Assembly: GCF_025994315.1 (NCBI RefSeq)
Contig: NZ_BAQE01000005.1
Source: Swaminathania salitolerans
GTDB taxonomy: Bacteria; Pseudomonadota; Alphaproteobacteria; Acetobacterales; Acetobacteraceae
Length of the DNA stretch: 64,000 bases
Direction: 5' to 3' (one strand)
Shown: piece by piece, positions 60,783-64,000 of the stretch
Layout of the letters: the number at the start of each line of letters is the position of its first letter
Position numbering within the stretch: the first letter of the stretch is position 1
The notes under the pieces: model-generated
Database searches by the model: none
What the model was told of the DNA's origin: nothing
What the model saw: the letters and a program-made list of their open reading frames with translations, nothing else
Translations under genes and position numbers: made by a program

Positions 60783-62618
60783 CTATTTCTGCGCCTTGAC
60801 GGCGGCAATCCAGGCATCGACACGATCGCCAAGGAGCGTGAGCGGCATCGCGCCGCCGGACAGGATGACATCGTGGAATTTCCGGATGTCGAAACGATCG
60901 CCCAGCGCCGTCTTCGCCTTTTCCCTGAGACGCAGGATCGTCTGCTGACCCAGCATGTAGCCGAGCGCCTGAGCGGGCCAGGCGATATAGCGATCGGTTT
61001 CGGCCTGCATATCCGGCTCGCTCGTCGGCGGATGGGCATGGAAGAAATCGATCATCTGCTGACGGGTCCAGTGCAGATCGTGAACACCGGTATCGAGAAC
61101 GAGACGATCGGCGCGCAGAAGTTCGCCGTTCAGCCGTCCGTAATCGCTGTACAGATCCTTGTAGAAACCGAGCTCCTTGCCCAGGCCTTCGGCATAGAGC
61201 GCCCAGCCCTCGATATAGGCATTATAGAATCCCTGCTGTCGAAACGGGGGCAAAGGCAGGGATTGCGCCGTCGAGATCTGGAAATGATGCCCCGGAACGC
61301 CCTCGTGATAGGCCGTATCCTCGATGGTGTAGAGATCGCGTTTCGCGAAATCTCCCGTATTGACGAAAACGATCCCCGGTCTGGAACCGTCCGGCGTTCC
61401 CTGATGATATTCCGCGCCCGCAGCCTCGGCCTCGCGATAGCGTTCGACCGGCCTCACCTCGAGCTTCGTGGTGGGAATCCTGTCGAAATCCTTCGTCAGC
61501 GCAGGCCACATCTGGTCGATGTAATGACGGTAGAGGTCGACGATCTGCGCCCGTGAGGTCGCATAGAGCTTCGGATCCTTCGCGACCGAGCCCCGCAAGG
61601 CGGCAAGATCGCTGAAGCCCAGACGATGCGCGATCTCCGTCATCTGCGCCTCGATCCGTGCCACCTGCGCCAGCCCGAGCGCATGGATCTCCGACGGGCT
61701 CATCGTGGTGGTGGTCAGCGTGCGGATATCGTAGCGATAGAGCGCGTCGCCGCCAGGCAGCGCCCATACGCCCTCCTCGGTCCGGCCATGGGCGATGTAG
61801 CCCTGCTTCATGAAGGCGGCGAGACGCCGGTAGGCGGGCCGTACGTCATGATCGATGGCAGCGACGATCTCCTTGCGCAGACGTGCCCGATCCGCTTGCG
61901 GAACCGAAGCGGGAAACTGCGTCACAGGCTCGCCGAACGGGCTTTTCTCTCCGGCGGGAGCGGCGATCTGCTCGATCTGCTTCTCTGCCTTCTCCAGCAG
62001 GAAACGCGGTGGCATGAGGCCGTCTTTCTCGCCCTGCCGTGCAAGCGCGATGATCTGCGCGATAACGCGGGGAACGGCCCGCAGGCGTGCGAGATAATCC
62101 TCGTATTGTCTGGTCGTTGCGAACGGAATGCTCGAGACGAAACCCGGAAGCTGAAGCTGGACGCCGTTCATCTGATCGATGGGCATCTCGTAGGTCCGCA
62201 GGCGTATTCCCTCCAGATCATCCTCAAGCTGCTGGATCATCATCGCCCGGCTGATCCGGCGCTGCTCGTCGAGCGAAGCCGGGTCGAACGCCTGGAATTT
62301 CTTCAGGAACCGGGTGAGATCGGAGACGGATGCCCGGATATGGGCGAGGGAATAATCGGTCCAGCGATCATTGTAGCGATAATCCCCGATCGATGTCGCA
62401 AGCTCGGGGCTGTTCCTCAGCGTGTATTGCCATTGCGCATCGAGAAGCCGGTCGAAAGCCGCCGCTTCCGGACCGGGGCGCTCCGCCCCGGCGGCCGGCG
62501 GCGAGGAAGACGACGGATCCGCAGCCCAGGCCGCGTGACCGAGAAGCAGACTACCAAGCCCGATCAGGGCCAGTTGGGGAAGACGGGAATGGGGGCGGCC
62601 CGGGCGGCTCTTGGACAT
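60783..62618 (-). CDS. DUF885-family exported metallohydrolase
   Basis: 611 residues with a signal peptide (LPQLALIGLGSLLLGHAAWAA). The family signature HEGVPGHHFQ at 438-445 provides metal ligands, followed by YIEGWALYAEGLGKELG, with Glu residues that probably complete the site. Other family segments are TTMSPSEIHALGLAQV and WPAQALGYMLGQQ. DUF885 proteins are thought to be peptidases or carboxypeptidase-like enzymes; no substrate can be named. It is downstream of the efflux gene in the same direction, 43 bp away. Confidence 0.9.
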   Translation of the reverse strand: MSKSRPGRPHSRLPQLALIGLGSLLLGHAAWAADPSSSSPPAAGAERPGPEAAAFDRLLDAQWQYTLRNSPELATSIGDYRYNDRWTDYSLAHIRASVSDLTRFLKKFQAFDPASLDEQRRISRAMMIQQLEDDLEGIRLRTYEMPIDQMNGVQLQLPGFVSSIPFATTRQYEDYLARLRAVPRVIAQIIALARQGEKDGLMPPRFLLEKAEKQIEQIAAPAGEKSPFGEPVTQFPASVPQADRARLRKEIVAAIDHDVRPAYRRLAAFMKQGYIAHGRTEEGVWALPGGDALYRYDIRTLTTTTMSPSEIHALGLAQVARIEAQMTEIAHRLGFSDLAALRGSVAKDPKLYATSRAQIVDLYRHYIDQMWPALTKDFDRIPTTKLEVRPVERYREAEAAGAEYHQGTPDGSRPGIVFVNTGDFAKRDLYTIEDTAYHEGVPGHHFQISTAQSLPLPPFRQQGFYNAYIEGWALYAEGLGKELGFYKDLYSDYGRLNGELLRADRLVLDTGVHDLHWTRQQMIDFFHAHPPTSEPDMQAETDRYIAWPAQALGYMLGQQTILRLREKAKTALGDRFDIRKFHDVILSGGAMPLTLLGDRVDAWIAAVKAQK

Positions 62619-62661
62619 CGGATCTCCTGTATCGCAGCGGACTGATGGCGATCCGAACCGG

Positions 62662-64000
62662 TCAGAACGCCGCGTGCCAGTCTGTGCCGGGAATCTTCAT
62701 ACCCGTATCGTTACGATGCCACCACCCACCTCCGAGCGCCTGGAAGAGAGCGACGCTGTCCGTGAAGCGCGTCGCTTTCGCCTGGATGAGGGAGAGACGC
62801 GCCTCGAGCTCGATCTGGACCGCCGCCTGGAGAAGAACGGGCGAGATATCGCCATAGGACATCTGCCTCTGGGAGATTGCCAGACTGCGGATTGCCGCAT
62901 CCTCATTCGCCGCGCTTATCGTCAGCCCGTCCGAATCCTCCTGCAGGGCGTGAAGCGTATCGGCCACGTTCTGCATCGAGGTCAGAACCGTGTTCCTGTA
63001 TTGCTCGGTCGCCGCAAGCAGGTTCGCGCGGGCCTCGCGCTCGAGATGCATCAGCTCGAATCCCTGGAAGATGGGCTGAGCGACCATGGCCCCGATCGTC
63101 CAGTTGCCGTAACCGGGCGTGAAGAACTGGCTCATGGCATTGATCGCCTGACCGGGGGTCGCGGAAAGCTGGACGTTCGGCAGACGGTTGGCGATGGCCA
63201 CGCCAACCTGGGCGCTCGTACTGTGCATCTGCGATTCCGCCGCCCGGATATCGGGACGCTGCTCCAGCAGGGCAGTCGGAAGACTGACGGGCAGCGCGCC
63301 CGGAAGCCTGTAGGCGTCGAGAGGGATCTCCGGCAGTCTTTCCTGCGGCGTGGTGCCGATCAGCGCCGCGATCTGGTCATGCGCCTGCTCCGCCTGGAGA
63401 CGCAGGGGAGGCAAGGTGGCCTGAGCCTGGGTCATCGCCGCTTTCTGGGCCAGAAGCTGGGCTTCCGAGATATCGCCGAGACGATATTGCTTCTCCATCA
63501 CCGCAAGCAGCTTCTGCTGATTGGCGACGATCTCGTCCGTCGCCCGGATCTGTTCGTTCAGGCTCGACTGCGTGATCAGCGCCACGATCAGCGTGTTGAT
63601 CAGCGTGTTCGTCGTTGCCACGAGTTCGAAACGCTGGAGCTCCGCCTGGGCCGCCTGGGACTCGACCTGACGCCGCAATCCGCCCCAGAGATCGGGTTGA
63701 TACGAGATATTGAGCTGAAGCGTGTGCAGATTGTAGAGATAGGCGTTGTTTCCCGGCACGGGTGAGAGCGCCTGCGACGTCTTGTTCCGTGTCGGATTGA
63801 AAGAGGCCGAGATGCTGGGCAGGAGGGGCGCACCCGCGACCCGCGTCTGCTCATAAGCCGCCTTGAGCGCCGCCTGGGACGATTTCAGCGACGGGTTGTT
63901 CCTGAGCGCGCGCGTCACCAGTGCATCGAGCTGGGGAACGCCGAAGGCGGTCCACCACTCTCCGGACAGATCGGCGCCGGGCACGAGAGCCTGACGCGCT
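62662..64000 (-). CDS. Outer-membrane efflux factor (OprM/NodT family), 5' end outside window
   Basis: The frame is open to the window edge, so the signal peptide and lipoprotein Cys are missing. The remainder has GEWWTAFGVPQLDALVTRAL, NNPSLKSSQAALKAAYEQTR, ISYQPDLWGGLRRQVESQAA, LLEQRPDIRAAESQMHS, and GIGNWTIG-like and YRNTVLTSMQNVADTL segments, typical of the RND tripartite outer-membrane channel. The C-terminus GGGWWHRND is also normal. The pump and adaptor genes are probably just upstream, beyond the window. Confidence 0.93.
   Translation of the reverse strand, partial: ARQALVPGADLSGEWWTAFGVPQLDALVTRALRNNPSLKSSQAALKAAYEQTRVAGAPLLPSISASFNPTRNKTSQALSPVPGNNAYLYNLHTLQLNISYQPDLWGGLRRQVESQAAQAELQRFELVATTNTLINTLIVALITQSSLNEQIRATDEIVANQQKLLAVMEKQYRLGDISEAQLLAQKAAMTQAQATLPPLRLQAEQAHDQIAALIGTTPQERLPEIPLDAYRLPGALPVSLPTALLEQRPDIRAAESQMHSTSAQVGVAIANRLPNVQLSATPGQAINAMSQFFTPGYGNWTIGAMVAQPIFQGFELMHLEREARANLLAATEQYRNTVLTSMQNVADTLHALQEDSDGLTISAANEDAAIRSLAISQRQMSYGDISPVLLQAAVQIELEARLSLIQAKATRFTDSVALFQALGGGWWHRNDTGMKIPGTDWHAAF

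Overview
The window is G+C-rich, densely coded DNA from a Gram-negative bacterium. Gene content fits an alphaproteobacterium, most likely an acetic acid bacterium (Acetobacteraceae): an adjacent accD-folC pair, a complete five-enzyme histidine-utilisation pathway, a periplasmic trehalase, two sugar-porter MFS carriers and a Hint-domain surface-type protein. That placement is inferred from gene content, not from a database search.

Layout. (1) 1-3850: the 3' part of recJ, then a tRNA-Glu followed directly by an integrase remnant, a P-loop kinase gene, arfB, and a graveyard of an IS3 transposase tail, a DoxX tail and an oxidoreductase tail. This looks like a decayed island at a tRNA gene. (2) 3960-5162: a NepI-like efflux carrier. 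(3) 5581-13378: the hut locus. hutI-hutC-hutU-hutH run leftward and hutF-hutG rightward. A perfect 26-bp palindrome before hutU and a related site in the hutI/hutF divergent gap are probably HutC operators. (4) 13455-20222: galE, a GH32 fructosidase, folC, accD and a sugar porter. (5) 20439-23488: znuA-znuC-znuB facing zur across a GTTATA-T-TATAAC Zur box. (6) 23664-26742: a hypothetical protein, then an asparaginase and sugar-porter pair. (7) 27252-29096: an isolated Hint-domain protein behind an AT-rich leader. (8) 29242-36167: tRNA-Thr, glnA, a PLP aminotransferase, trehalase and an MFS carrier. (9) 36288-43745: tldD, two small hypothetical proteins, ybiI, two catabolic enzymes, a DegP-type protease and tadA. 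(10) 43859-49564: a GATase1 hydrolase, rluB, rsmD, ftsK and an RluA-type synthase. (11) 49537-53996: rfbBACD, translationally coupled by ATGA overlaps, and a glycosyltransferase. (12) 54193-57360: tRNA-Ala, a YggT protein, an IclR regulator, glutaminyl cyclase and a TetR regulator. (13) 57621-64000: fba with a small monooxygenase-like gene, speD-speE with a structured leader and an internal terminator, a DUF885 metallohydrolase, and an outer-membrane efflux factor cut by the window edge.

How the genes work together: hut converts histidine to glutamate, ammonia and formate; glnA, the asparaginase and the GATase1 hydrolase also handle amino-acid nitrogen. galE, rfbBACD and the glycosyltransferase make and use nucleotide sugars for surface polysaccharide. 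Trehalase, the GH32 enzyme, sugar porters and aldolase handle sugars. No clear multi-gene system of an unknown kind was found. The points most worth following are the speD leader with the terminator just before speE, the Hint protein, the in-frame 12-bp minisatellites in znuC and hutC, a putative membrane-anchored HTH protein, and the decayed tRNA-Glu island.
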